DNA from: Hyaloperonospora brassicae
Lineage: Eukaryota > Oomycota > Peronosporomycetes > Peronosporales > Peronosporaceae
Direction: 5' to 3'
Length of the DNA: 64,000 bases
Assembly: GCA_947650285.1 (NCBI GenBank)
Contig: CANTFL010001451.1
Location: forward strand, 434,001-498,000
Below are positions 46,296-58,419 of this stretch, piece by piece. How positions within the stretch are numbered: the stretch's first letter is position 1; each line of letters opens with the position of its first letter. The position numbers were made by a program, and so were the translations under genes. The notes beneath the pieces are model-generated. The model made no database searches. It worked only from the letters and a program-made list of their open reading frames with translations, and was not told where the DNA came from.

Positions 46296-48190
46296 GTAAC
46301 TAACTACTCGTGTAAATGGATTATCTGACCCCCCCCGTAGGAAGGTTTGCTCATGCGGACAGACAATTTGTTTGAAACAAAACGACGCGTCCTATCTCAG
46401 CCTATCCACGTCCGGCTGTAGTTGTCGTCCAGAGTGCTAGTTGTAACGTTGTCCTGACGAAGGGCTTCGTGTCTCGAGTCATTCCCAAAGTCTCGCATGA
46501 TAGCATCCGTCAAGTCGAGCCTTAGCTCCTCATGAAGGGATCCTCCTTCGACAGCAGGAGAAGAGGGTATGGCTAAAGTCTCGGACGTATCTGTCTTGCG
46601 GTCACTGATTGTGCGGACGGCAGACTAGGCGAAGAGCTAACGATTGATGACGTCCTCTCTCTTCGGCAGGCAAACAAGACAGTTCGATAGCGTATGCACG
46701 CAATTGGAAACAAATGTACACACTGCAACATGTGCCGTAGTTTTTGCAACCGCGCAGTTGAGGCTGCTCGCGCGGTCGATCAGCACGTAGACAAAGGTCA
46801 CGTCTGATCGATGCTCTTCAGCAGCATACGGTACAATGCCGAGAGCGTCACCGCACGCGACCGCCTCATGCCATCAACAGTCACACTCGAGCACTGCCGT
46901 TGCCACGCAAGTCTCGTAAACACTAGACACGCTGCAACTCCATACGTCAACCAGTTGCGTCTGCCTCGCTCCCTTCTTTGCCAGACTCGGCTGTCGACCG
47001 GCACGACGTTGAGGCTATGAGCTCATGTCGCTGCGGGACTCGTCCTACCTCATGTGCACAGATCGTGACGATGAGATCTGCAGACCTGCAAGTTCACGAC
47101 CATATTGTGTCTTGCAACGCGGCTTTGCAGACGTGGCTTCAAGCCCATCCATTATCATCCTTTTGGCATCTGCTGTCACGTCTAACGCAGTTGCGTCAGC
47201 GCACGACGTTGTCGTCATACAAAGCTGGCTTCACTGTGCGCCAATCCCACGTCTCCACGTCACTTGCGATGCGATGGCGCTCGTACGTATCCATGTCTTT
47301 TGTGCGATGTCTGTAGGTAAGGACTTTATGAGACCCTCACTTACTACATGAAGGTCTCGCTTTATTCGATTACGCTTATGCGCCTTTTTCCTGGCTACAC
47401 AGTATGGCAGACCATCCAACTCTAGAGCATGACGTTGACTAGTGCGATAAAGGCCAAGGCCACGTGCCCATACCAGCGCTCTAAGACGCACTAGATGCTC
47501 GGCTTTTGCGAAAGATACGAGTGACTGCCTACACGTTTGTCATCAAGGAAAAGCGATGCCTATAGTCAACGATAAAAATACATTGTACCCGGAAGAGCAG
47601 TAGACAAATCAGCAAGTGTTCCTCCTCGTTTGTTTCTTAACCCAAGCTGTTCTCTCTCTACTGAGCGTGGTAACTACAGGAGAGAAGAGTTGATGATTGT
47701 TTGTGCTACTGATGACGGAGATGCTGCCATTTCGCTCGCGAAGTAGCATCAGCCACTCTTTGTAAAAGCAGCTCAAGAAAGCGCCGAAATTTTCCGTTCA
47801 TCTGCTTTGGCGAGATGCTGCTGTTATGTGCTGGTAACGAGTAACAAGAGCTACAAGTGCTCCACTCGTTACCGGTGCCATACCTATCCAAGCGCGCCAC
47901 TTGGTCTACCGATTAGATGGGGTACAGTGACGACGAAACTCCGTCACATGTTCTGCATTGGTCGAGAGGTTGTTTCCGTATCGCTTGAGAGCTCCCTCCC
48001 CCAACTGTAAGTAGCGATAGGTTTGTACGTCTCGAAAACTGCGACTCTGTGTCCGTAGTTGTCACCACCATGTAGAGAGAATTGCATACTTCCCGACCGG
48101 ATGCTTGGCGGTCCTTTTTGCACATTCTGTTTGGGAGAGTTGATATGTATCAAAGCAACAAAGGCCTCGACCATCCTTCTGTCATCTCGC
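46296..48190. other. Intergenic DNA between LINE copies
   Basis: Short overlapping frames on both strands without recognisable similarity. No RNA gene or tandem array noted. Confidence 0.45.
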
Positions 48191-48295
48191 CACTGCTACT
48201 TCCTCATCCTGTATCCTACTCCTCCCACTGCTACTTCCTCATCCTGTATCCTACTCCTCCCACTGCTACTTCCTCACCCTGTATCCTACTCCTCT
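48191..48295. repeat. 35-bp tandem repeat (three units) at the MITE end
   Basis: Units begin at 48191, 48226 and 48261 with CACTGCTACTTCCTCA. The first two are identical, and the third differs by one base plus its end. The right MITE end carries only one unit in inverse orientation. Confidence 0.9.
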
Positions 48296-48387
48296 CCACA
48301 ATCTTCAAGCGTACATACCATTTACCAGGTGTCATACCAAGCAAAACGTTTTGTAAAACGTTTTGTAAAACGTTTTACTCGATTGGA

Positions 48388-50356
48388 ACGGGTGATCTCC
48401 AGCATCGCAATTGGGCGCTACGAATTCGCCGGCTGCAGCGGCGTCTGCTCACGGCTTCGAAAATATCGACCAGTGTCGCTTCTTGAGTACTCATTCTCAA
48501 CGCCGTCATCTTACCGTCGATCCTGTTCACGGCGGCCGTTTTTGAGATCCCGTCATGGGCCAGCAAAGACATTCAAAATCTCTACAAACAATTTTTGTGG
48601 GACCATTCGACCTCGACGGACGCGCGTCGTCATAAAATCAACCCTGGTTTACTGTACACGCCGAAGAAAGCCGGTGGAGTTGGGCTAGCCTTGGTGGAGG
48701 TGGCCATCAAAACGCAACGGACCAAACACGCGCTGCGCTGGCTAACCCAATCGCACGACACGTATTTTAATGCTTGGCGGTCCTGGGCGTACCAAGGCGG
48801 ATCTACCGGTTCGGGTATGGTCATGCATACATGGCTGCGTAGCCGGGAACGGCTTTTACGCATCAGCAGGTCTTCGCCGGCTTTCGTGGCTAAAGATCTA
48901 GACTTTCTTCTTGAGCCGTCGGCGGCGCACGCTGGTCAACGTCGGGCTCGGACATCGTCTTTCCTAAATTCCCTCGTACTACAAGCGATCAGTCGCTGGA
49001 TAGGGCGTGGCTGGGAACTACACTTTTCCACTTCGTTACCTGACGAAGGCGCTCCTCCTGAGGGTTCTGATTATCAACTACGCGCGGTGCGTCAATTTTG
49101 GGGGACGTTTGGCTGGTCCGGCAATCCGTGGATCCGGGATGCAAAAGGTGCGAAGTTGTTGCACTCGAAGTTCAATCAAATTGCCGCCTGCTCTATCGCG
49201 GACCTGCACATTTGGAGGACGGGCCCGACCACCTATGTTTTCACCATCCCGCCCTCGCGGCCAGAGGGAGTCACGTATTCCCAGCCTAAGCTTCGCCGGT
49301 GGGCGACAGCAATTTTATTGGCGTCTCCGTTGTGTACGGTTGGATCAGAATTGGGCGTGGCGTCAGCATTATCTCTTCGGCATCCCCCGCCATTTCGTTA
49401 CGAATATGACTGGGTCACTGTGAGTCGGGGTTGCGTCGTGGGAGCTCGCCAAATTCACTTGTGGAGGGAGACGGTACGGTGCGGTTACGCCAGGGCTCTA
49501 ATGGGCTGCATTGGTTGTTTCAAGAAGGCCTACCCGAGCTCCACACGGCGTCGGACGGTGACAGCCAGAGATGGGCTACGCACATCAGGCAGCACGGCGT
49601 GGTCTTTTATGCTCACCCAAGTCACCACCACTTTGCGTGGGGAGTACCCGAAACGGTTTCTAATGGAGCTCTCCGTCAGGCTATTTTGCACCGGGCTTTT
49701 TCGCTGCACAAACACCGACTAACTCGACCTTTACTACCCTTATTGGAGAGGCTGGATGCAGTCTATCGAGAGGATTTGTGGCAACGGGCGGCGGCGCATC
49801 AGCAACCATCCCAACTTTGGAAACATGACAACGGACTCTCCGACTATCAAGATTGGACGGCGTATCGAGTCGCCACCAAGCAGCTTAATTTTTCCATGCC
49901 GGGCGGGCTACCGACCCCAGCTGCCGGGCCCTGTCTGCGTGTCACGGGGTGCCCGAAACGTCGAGGCACGTTTTTTGGGATTGCCAAAAGGCGCGGGCGT
50001 GTTGGGCTAAGTTCATCAGCCATTGGATTGGCGCTTCTGTGTCGAGTGCAGTAGTAGATAGATGTCTCAGCAACTGTGCGGATCGCCAGGCTTCGGCAAT
50101 TCCGGCGTTTCAGCGGTCTCGGTTGCTCGAGCGGTTTCAAGATGATGCCGCAGCGGGCGAAACGGTGTGGCGACGGATTTGGTTTTTGATGTGTTCCATT
50201 TGCATTACGCATTTATGGAGCGAGCGCAACGATGCAGTGTTTAGAGGCGTGCAGTCTACGACGGCTCAAAGTGTCGTCCATTTCTGGACTGCGGGCGTCC
50301 GTCAATTAACGGCCTTGGCTATGCGGGAGCATAGAGGGGCGTCGACAGTTCCTTAA
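48388..50356 (+). pseudogene. LINE (non-LTR retrotransposon) 3' portion, copy 2
   Basis: A 5'-truncated LINE. It starts in the reverse-transcriptase thumb region (NWALRIRRLQRRLLTAS, with an RT C-terminal VFEIPSWASKDIQNLYKQFL). A 375-codon open frame (48595-49722) follows, including TPKKAGGVGLALVEVAIKT and repeated Trp-rich segments. After frameshifts the zf-RVT-like end appears (HVFWDCQKARACWAKFISHWIG; LWSERNDAVFRG). The catalytic RT palm and the endonuclease are absent, so it is non-autonomous. It lies inside the palindromic MITE. Confidence 0.75.
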
Positions 50357-50529
50357 GGGGCTAGATTACATGCCTCCCTTGAACTTTTTACTCTTGATGC
50401 TAGCGGGGTTTCGCTCCCACTAGAGGGGTGCCTTGAACCACCGCCGCGACCGGCGCTGTATTCTCGGCTTAGAAGATTTCACTTCTAGCGCATAACCATC
50501 CTGTGTAATAGATAGTCATGAATCTCTCT

Positions 50530-50660
50530 CTCACAATCGTCAAGCGTACATACCATTTACCAGGTGTCATACCGAGTAAAACGTTTTGCAAAACGTTTTG
50601 TAAAACGTTTTACTCGGTATGACACCTGGTAAATGGTATGTACGCTTGACGATTGTGGAG
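50530..50660. repeat. Long inverted repeat with triple AAAACGTTTT core
   Basis: The left arm (CAATCGTCAAGCGTACATAC...) is mirrored exactly by the right arm (...GTATGTACGCTTGACGATTG), about 50 bp each. The centre holds AAAACGTTTT three times. The sequence would extrude as a long cruciform or hairpin RNA. Confidence 0.9.
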
Positions 50661-50855
50661 AGGAGTAGGATACAGGATGAGGAAGTAGCAGTGTATATTG
50701 TTCACCGATACCATCACAAAGCTACGTGAAAGCAATAGCCGTCAAGAGTACGATGCAAAACAAGCACATCCTGAGGCAGACCGAAGCTAGCTGTATTCGT
50801 GTCATAGTCGTCACAGTCTTGCTAGCACTTTCCTCTCGATAGCCACGACCCATCC

Positions 50856-53800
50856 TCATCCGAAAATGGATCGGTTCGGCGTCTCGACGTACACCCAGAT
50901 ACAAAGAATAAAAAGCATACAGGCGAGCGAGAAGCTGCCCACGATGTTGCCCTGATCCGTCAAACTCTTGTGGCTCCAGCCAAAGTATGTCTGCACGCTC
51001 ATACGCACCATGGGCCACAATTGGTTGGCCAGGAACCCACCCAAGTACAGCGAAGCAAAGTAGAGCGGAGTGCCGTGCGTCGTCGCGGAAGTGTTGTAGC
51101 CCGCGAAAAAGCGCACCGTGTCCCACAACATGCCAAACACGACGACCAAGAACACAATCAGGTTCGGCAGCTCCATCAGACTGTTGCCACTGATAGAACC
51201 GGTGTTGGCCCACGCCGCCTCTTTGCCCGTGATCTTCCAATAGATAGTCTCAAACACGGCTATGACGTGCACAAAAGCGTACGAGAACCACGTCTGTTGA
51301 CTTCGCAGCACATCGTCGTTATCCACCGTGCGATTCGACAAAGCCGATAGAATGCTTTGGGCCACAATTTTAGGCACGAGGGCCATCAGCAGACGCAAGC
51401 CAGACGTGTAAATCGGAGCTTGTCCGGTATACAGGAAGTACGTGGTGACGTAGAAGAAGAAAATGGCTGGAAATGATCCAATCGGGTACACAGTCACGTT
51501 CAGGTAGAACACGTGGCGCATGAACTTGTTGATCTTGCGTTTCGGTGGCAGCTCCACTTCTGGTTGCGTCCACTCGGGATCCACCAAACTCTTTTTGTTG
51601 CGCAAGAAGATCTGGAAATTGCCCATCGCCCACCGCTTTCGCTGGGCCAGAGCAGCCGCCACAGACTCTGGCACGGCACCTTCAGCTAGACGAATACGAT
51701 CAGCCTCTTCGCCTTCGAGATCCTTGCGGAAGTAGTAGCCCTTCCATCCCTTGTCGACCATCATTTTGCCCGTGAAGGCATCTTCCGTCAGCGAGCCGTA
51801 CTGGACTCCGCAGACCGAGTCCAGAGCTTGACGACGAAAGATTGCATTCGTGCCTGCAAACGCAGCACAATCGTAGCCATCCATACCAGTCTGCGCTGAA
51901 TCAAAGAACGTCGAGTTGCGATGGCAGCACGCGTCACCAAGACGCAGCTGCAAACAGTCTTCAAAGTATTGCGGGGTCTGCACGTAGCCAACTTGGTTCA
52001 CTGACACGTGGTCCGAGTAGTCATCGGCCGACACGCCGACAAACTGTTTGCTGTTGCGGCGACTCACCGCGCGGTTGCACTTGCGGCACAACCCCTTTGT
52101 TTGGTTGATCTTGCCGCCACAGTTCGCACACATCATGCGCTCCGACATGGTGTTTTGCGTCTGACGACGGTGGACACTCGACTTGACATGTCCCGATGCA
52201 TTGTAGCAATCCTTCGAGCAGTACATGATCTGAGCTTCAGGCACGCCGGCTGCCTGACACAGAGCACAACAGATCTTGCCAATGTCACCACAGCCAGGAG
52301 CACTGCAGTGTGTGATCTTGGTGTTCTGTGGTGCATCAAAGAAGAACGGGAGCGTGGCCTGAATGAACATCTCGTGCGGCTTCATGTCGTTGTCGAGGAT
52401 GATAGCATAACGACCGCAGGCGCCTTCGTTGTACAGCACATTGTTGATATTGCCGGCCTTCGAGTGGTGCACCACTGGCTTGATACGACTCACGAACGTC
52501 AGCTTGGGGAACCCGTGGTAGAAGTAATCGTCGCGCACAGAGCCCACCGAGCAGTCGACCCGGTTGACAATACGCGGAGTCGCATCGGTTGGCATCTTGA
52601 CCGTCGTATGTTGCTTTCGCCACTCGTCCACCTCGAGCTCGTACGATTCACACACGCGGTCGTACATAAATTGCGCCACCTCGTGACGAACGTCCCCGGC
52701 ATTCTCAATCACTCCCGTGTTGACACTGACTATAGGTACTTTAGCACCAGCTTCCCACTTGGACTTGCAATAGCCATCGTCACAGATCCAGACATGGAAC
52801 AGATGCGGCGGGTAGTCCAAGTTCATAATCTTCTCGAGCGTTGCAATGGTATCATCTGCGGGCTCTGCGTAATGACACAACAAGACATCGACCGTCGGCC
52901 ACTGCAACATCGCGACGTAAAACACACATACAGCGTCAGCATCTCCGAAACACTTCCCATCCTCACAACAACCGAAATCGATTGAGAGAAAAGCTGCCAA
53001 CACATCCGATCCCACGCGCTTTCTCTCTGTATGTTTGTTCTGTGTCGTACCTTTTCCGGAGGAAAGTGGGGCTCAAAGTCGCGGAGGTACCGAGCGCCTC
53101 GCCGCACGGGTTTCCACATGCCCAAGTAGTACATCGACCCGAGGGTGATGCTGATGAACTCAGCGAGGTAGAAGACAAAGTACGAGACCCAGTCCGCGAT
53201 ACGCGGTTCCTTGAAACACTGGACAGTCTTAATCCCAGCCGACCAGTGGTACCACTCGGGCGGGTTCCACACGCCATTGAACGGCTTGTCGCCACATGGC
53301 AACGGGTCGGCATAGAACAACTGGATCTCGTCACACGTGTCGGACCGGAACTTGAGGTCGCAGGGCTCAATGCCCAACGGGAACCACAGCACAATGCCCG
53401 CGAGCTCAATCAACGCCGTGATGACAAACACAATGTACCAAAAGCGGTAGCTGAACTGCCCCTTCATCTCGTACACGCGGACGTTCGGCAAGTCGCGCTT
53501 CACGACGTTGCCCGAGCCCGCCGACATGACAGTGAACTCGAGCGCGTCGAACCACATGCGAAAGTCCTGGTCCGTCTCGGGGCACACGAGCCACGCGCGA
53601 TGGCGCGTGTGAATGACAATGCCGCGGGCCGGCAGGTCCAAGCGCTCGCTCTGCTCGAGCTTAAAGGCGTCGCGCAGGTCGACGGCGCCCACGACGAGGT
53701 CGCCATTGCGCGAGTTAAAGTACTTGCGGCAGTCGACGTCGTTGTGGAAGTAGTACATCTTGGCGCCCTCGAGCGCAAAGTAGCGCTTGCGCCAGCTCTT

Positions 53801-54082
53801 GGCCACGGGGCCCTTGAACTTGCGGCTCCCTTGTTTGTGCATCCAGCCGTGCACCGAGATCTTGCCCTGGTCCTGGCGCTCCTTGACCTTGGTGAGCTCA
53901 CTGATGGCGTTCTGGACGTTCATGGTCGCGGGCGACAGCAGGTTCTTGCCGGGCGCGGCGGCCGACGAGAGCTGTTGGTGGTAGTCGTGCGAAGTGAGCG
54001 CCCGCTGGTCGTCCGGCGGCTGCGCGTCCTCGGGCAGCACGCGGAGCTCCGACGCAGCTGCGTGCCAGTTGGTGGTCGCCAT
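50856..54082 (-). CDS. Cellulose synthase with N-terminal PH domain
   Basis: Two exons, 54082-53051 and 52901-50856, joined across a 149-bp GT-AG intron (1025 residues). Residues about 75-190 form a PH domain (ISVHGWMHKQGSRKFKGP ... FRMWFDALEF), as in oomycete CesA1, 2 and 4. Two membrane helices follow (FWYIVFVITALIELAGIVLWF; YFVFYLAEFISITLGSMYYL). The GT2 catalytic core starts at WPTVDVLLCHYAEP. The substrate Asp pair is in ICDDGY (~385), DxD in ILDNDMK (~514), the catalytic base in SLTEDAF, and QxxRW is QRKRW. Several C-terminal helices form the channel. Between DxD and TED there is a Cys/His-rich insertion (~540-625). The enzyme polymerises UDP-glucose into cellulose at the plasma membrane. 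The PH domain suggests phosphoinositide-guided targeting. Which CesA paralogue this is cannot be decided here. Confidence 0.95.
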
Positions 54083-55287
54083 GGAACGTTAGACTCCGCT
54101 TCTTTCGACTCGTTTTTGTCGGCGGCACGGGACAGCAGGCGCCGCAGGAGTCAGTCAGTGCGTCAGTCTGTCGGCGGAAGCAAATCGAATCAGCTCTCGC
54201 TGTGCAACGATCGAGACGCAGTGCAGATGAGAACGACGAGAGGAACAGCGCAATGGAGGGAGAAAGAGGCGAGTGGACACACGCAATCAACTCGAAGCGA
54301 GTTCGTGGGCGAGTCGAGTGAAAAAGGCGCTGAAGACTGTTGTCGCTTGGCGAGTCGGTGCAGTGGCCGGCGCAAAGGCGGACAAGTCGCGAGGAAGCAC
54401 AAGTGGTGTCGAGCCGTGGGAAAGTCGCGCGTGACGGGGAGCTCCCGGCGTTTCGCAGGTGGCCGGTTTCTGTGCGAGCGCCGTGGGACGTCCGTTACAT
54501 CAGGGCAGCGACCGGACGACAGAGGTGCACGGCAGGAGCGTAGAAACAGGGCGACGCGACTGCTGGGCCGCGACAGAAAGGCCGAGGCGGCAGCATGTGT
54601 TTTCACAGGTAGCACGTGGGCTGTGTAGGAGGTAAATGGCGGTGGGATGGAGAGTGGAGACGACGGGGTATGCGAAGCTGCGTTCTCGCGCGAGGGGAAG
54701 GGGAGGGCTGACGTCACTCGTCTGGTGGACGAGAAGGGCGAGACGACCGCGCGAGGGGTCCAGTGGACTGACTGACGGACTTGTTGACTGCAAAAAGTGC
54801 GCGATCAAAGACTGCAATTGAATGAGGATTGGAACTGCTCTCGATCGGTTCGCGTAGTCGATGCCGGAGAGGTGTGTGTTAGTAGCACTGCACTAAGCTT
54901 TGGGATTGCCGCTCGATTGAGAGAAAGTGTCGAGTGCACGCTGGTGGGTCTCGCGTCGACACGTTTACTTGTCGAGTGTCTTTTTTTTCGGATGCTGAGA
55001 ACGGTGGAAGGAGCAGTCAGCGATTGTTGCGACTGACATCGATCGGTCGGCTGCAGCAGACGCGTCCCTTGACGTGATTCTGTGGGTGGTTTCGCTCGAC
55101 AACTGTCTGCCGCAAGTGTAATTGGCATAGTGTGTTTATTGTCCAACATGGATGCGCGCGTTGCATGAAGTTTGGTAAGGAGCGAGAACACGAATGCGTC
55201 CCATTGTTTGTGTGTGTTGTTGCCTTGACGAATGGGGTCCCGCTTCTGTCGGTTTCCAGGTATAAACCTACAGAAAACCAACACAGT
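54083..55287. other. Cellulose synthase upstream region, no gene recognised
   Basis: GC-rich leader DNA close to the CesA start, then short frames. No clear initiator motif was found on the minus strand near the ATG. Confidence 0.45.
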
Positions 55288-56074
55288 TGATGCTCGACGT
55301 CTCACAAATGGCAGCAATGCTTGGCGGGACGACGAGTGATGTCAGGTCACGTTTGCAGCGTGCGGGGTAGAGACAGAGGGAACCTTCAACACGACGGGGC
55401 GAGTACAACTTTGCGCTGTGTGGTAATGAGCGAAGACTACGATTTACGATCGCTCGAGACGACTTGGCCCGCCACGTCAACATCGAGTACCGCCTACCAA
55501 GATAAGGTCTTCGAGCTTAGAGCAAAAACGGAGCGCCTTATATCAAGTGCCGAGTCCTGTTGTCTTCACGAGTGGGAGCTACGAAGCGGGGGATGTGCAC
55601 CGAGCGATTCGCGTTGGTCTGACGACAGATACGCTGACTTTCGATGTGCTGATGGTACATCTCGATCGACTGTCTATTGACGAACGCGTCGCACAAACTG
55701 AATCACAAACATTGTCAATACGGGCGGGTGAAACCAGCCACAAGGTCCCGGTTCTTTGCTGCTGCGAAGACGAAAGAAAGGAGGAATACATCGCTTCCGC
55801 TCTGGTCGCTATGTGCAGAAGAAGGATGCAATTGAAGGACCATAGCCTAAATCAGGCGAACAGCGATTCGAAACAGATGCAGCACAAGATTGAGTGCACA
55901 GCGTACGTGACCCTGTCCGATGAAATGGGTCTGACCGAAGTCGGCATGGCAAGTCAGGTCGCGACCTTAGCGAGGAATGTGTGTGAAATGCTTTGCACAG
56001 AATGGGTTGAGCGCAAGTATAATTGGACGCGATGGGACGCGATGGATCGACAAAAGCTTAACGAACAGAATTAA
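55288..56074 (+). pseudogene. Possible decayed or intron-containing gene of unknown function
   Basis: The longest frame (55547-56074, 175 codons) is hydrophilic and protein-like (VHLDRLSIDERVAQTESQ; CCCEDERKEEYIASALVAMC). Upstream, another frame from 55288 looks coding in pieces (MLDVSQMAAMLGGTTSDVRS; NERRLRFTIARDDLARHVN) but has stops. The pieces could be exons of one gene or remains of a broken one. No family recognised. Confidence 0.25.
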
Positions 56075-56559
56075 TAGGCGTGTCACCGAACATGGTGGAA
56101 AGTGTGCAAAGCTGCATTGCAAGATTTACGTGTATGTATTGTCTGGTCGACCCGTCTACCACGCGTCTATCTGACAAATGCACAGTTCTTCGAGGTTGCT
56201 GAAGGGTATACAGGAAGAAGTGGTGTCGTTGGTTGTTGTGTGTTTGTACAAAGGCACGTTTTGCTTAGACTGGCACAGTATCGGGAATAGCGACAATGCC
56301 ACAATGCAGACACGTGTTCCAACTACTGTACACACACTCTCCATGCACTTCAGGAAGCGCGAACAACCGACAAGATCGGTTTGGCACAACGGAAAAGAAA
56401 TCTGGACACTTTTGGCATAGCTTAACCTATACTTTACAAATGTCTAAAGAAGAGAAAGCAGTCTGTGTGGATTACCGTGACAATTTACACGATTACTGAA
56501 TTTGCCCTCAGGCACTCGCGTCCACACGAAAATAAATCACGTCGATTATGGAGGCTTGA
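56075..56559. other. Intergenic DNA left of the LTR fragment
   Basis: Short frames only; nothing recognised. Confidence 0.45.
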
Positions 56560-56773
56560 TGTAACAGGTAGCCCGTTACCTGAAATTGTCGCTATGAAGA
56601 AAATGGCAATGAAGAATATTACGCTGAATATTCTTTTAACAATATCACGAAGCACAGTGATTTTGTCGAGATGACCGTAGGGTCTTCTCATTGATCGATA
56701 TTGTGGCTACATCAACCCCTCAATCGCTGCTAGACGCGCGCAATGGGTAGTAAATAGACGTCATCATATATTT
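56560..56773. repeat. Truncated LTR of the 61808-type gypsy family
   Basis: Begins TGTAACAGG and follows the LTRs at 12733 and 61808 through the shared landmarks AAGAATATT...AATATTCTT, CAATATCAC, ACGCGCGCAATGGG and GACGTCATCATA. There it is cut off exactly where the next gypsy element begins. Several hairpins present in the other copies are degenerate here, so this is an older copy. Confidence 0.75.
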
Positions 56774-56917
56774 TGTAGTGTCCGAGCTCGCAAAACAAAG
56801 AGTTCAGCTCATTAGGTCCTTAGTTCACAACTATATGCTAGTCTAAGCCTCCTGGTATACTGAATGCACTATATTCTTTGCCTGATTTGAATACTGATGG
56901 CATCATTTAAGCACACA
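56774..56917 (-). repeat. 3' LTR of the dead gypsy element
   Basis: 144 bp, plus-strand text TGTAGTGTCCGAG...GCACACA. It is the direct repeat of 61655-61798 with roughly 93% identity by eye. It is short for a gypsy LTR. Confidence 0.88.
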
Positions 56918-57080
56918 GACCTTGCCCATCGTGAGCTGGAGCATAGCGCCCTAATATCTCCTCGAGAGCATTTCGCGTTGGCGCAATTTGAAGTCTTTAA
57001 CTAGGTCTTGCCAATGCGCCACACGCCAGATGTTTTGTTCTTTCTCCTAGGTGCTCTCGTGCGCAAGAAGTCCGTGCCAT

Positions 57081-58134
57081 TTAAACAGCCACTCGTTTTT
57101 TGTTGTTGTACACACATTTCTTGACCAGCACTTCCGAAATGTGCAGCTCATTGCCGTTATCTTCATCCAGTATTACTGGCACTGCTTTCGGGACTGGCCG
57201 ACCGCTATATTTCGTCGGGCTTGGGACGTAATGGCTCAACAATTCGATGTTGAAACTTGGGTGCAGCTTGTGGAGATGTCGCGGCAGTACAAGTTTGGCC
57301 ACATTGTTGTTGATCATGGTTTCAATATCGAAGGGGCCAATCTTCTTTGCCGACAGCTTTGTTTTGTTGGCTTCAATCTCCATATTGTGGAGACGTAACT
57401 TGAGGTGTCTTGCATCGAGCATTACCATGTCTTCCGTCTTGAATGTCACATTGCTGCGCTTCCGGTCGTAATATTATTTTTGTTTCTCTTGAGCCTTGAC
57501 TAAGTTGGTTTGGGCCAGCTTAATAAATTTTTGCCTTCTGTCTGCAAAGTTTTTCGCGTACTCAGCTACAGAGAGCGAATTCAATGGTACCAAGATGTGT
57601 CACCCAGTCATCGCCATGGTAAGATACCATGCAGCGCAGCGCGTCTTCTAATATTGAATTTTGTCTATCAGTCTGGCCATCAGCTTGCGCGCGGTGGGCT
57701 GTCGTCATTAAAAGCTTGATATTCATTATAGCCAATAGCGACTTCCAAAACTTCGATATGAAACTTGGATCACGATCACTGATTATGATCTTAGGAAGTC
57801 CGTGGTGGCGCACAACGACACCAACAAAAGATTTGCGACGTTCGGCGCATCCGTGTTCGTGTGCGTAGGTGCACACCGGGGTCGCTTCGGCAACTTGTCA
57901 ACCACTGTCAATATAGCATCGAATCCTCTCGACACCGGTAAGCCTGTTACAAAATCCATCAAAACCACTTCCCAGCACTTCTGGAACTGGAATTGGCATA
58001 AGCTTACCGTTTTTCTTTAGAGTGCTCGTCTTCCATCGTGTGCATGTACCGCAGCTTTGTAAGTACTCTCGCACATCTTTTTCCAAGCGGGGACAGTAGT
58101 ACCATTGCGCAATCTTTAGTTGCGAGCGACGCAC
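57081..58134 (-). pseudogene. Gypsy integrase remnant
   Basis: On the minus strand, from right to left, there is a zinc-binding HHCC-type segment (YYCPRLEKDVREYLQSCGTC), then the core (MDFVTGLPVSRGFDAILTVVDKL, HHGLPKIIISDRDPSFISKFW, TAHRAQADGQTDRQNSILED), then a C-terminal domain (KLSAKKIGPFDIETMINNNV) ending at 57081. At least two frameshifts interrupt it. Confidence 0.85.
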
Positions 58135-58419
58135 CCTGGGATGTGCTGCGATGGTTTAATCGTGGTGTTCACGGAGTATGGCACCAATAAGCCTATCATC
58201 AGCAGAAACACACAGCCCCTTGACTGCGTAACTCGTCCTCAGATATATCAATTTAATATCCAAGACGTACTTGTAGTGAGTCTTGCGCAACGCCTCTGAG
58301 AATTCGCTGTCCATGTTGTATCCTTTAATAAATGCCTTCTTCGACGCCGACAAAAGATGGATACTGGAAATTATAAACTCGATGTGCTGGACTTAATTTT
58401 GAATTGTTCGCTGTTGCCG

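Larger units (their letters stand above)
48191..50693. mobile_element. Palindromic MITE interrupted by a LINE
   Basis: The left end starts CACTGCTACTTCCTCATCC and the right end finishes with its reverse complement (GGAAGTAGCAGTG at 50693). Both arms contain a long stem (AAGCGTACATACCATTTACC on the left) leading to a core of three AAAACGTTTT palindromes. The left arm's first 35 bp are tandemly repeated three times (48191, 48226, 48261). Roughly 90 bp of arm plus core occurs on both sides of the LINE (about 48292-48383 and 50530-50620), which reads as a long target-site duplication made when the LINE inserted. The MITE superfamily is not assigned; no clear target duplication of the MITE itself is seen. 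Confidence 0.7.

Noticed and set aside
48191..50693. The whole interval as an autonomous TIR DNA transposon
   Set aside because: The internal coding sequence is LINE reverse transcriptase, not a transposase, and the second inverted arm repeats on both sides of the LINE, which fits an insertion into a MITE better.
52841..54628. 595-codon frame antisense to cellulose synthase
   Set aside because: It lies opposite a GC-rich, well-supported CesA exon, crosses its intron and promoter, and has no recognisable domain; it is a codon-bias shadow.
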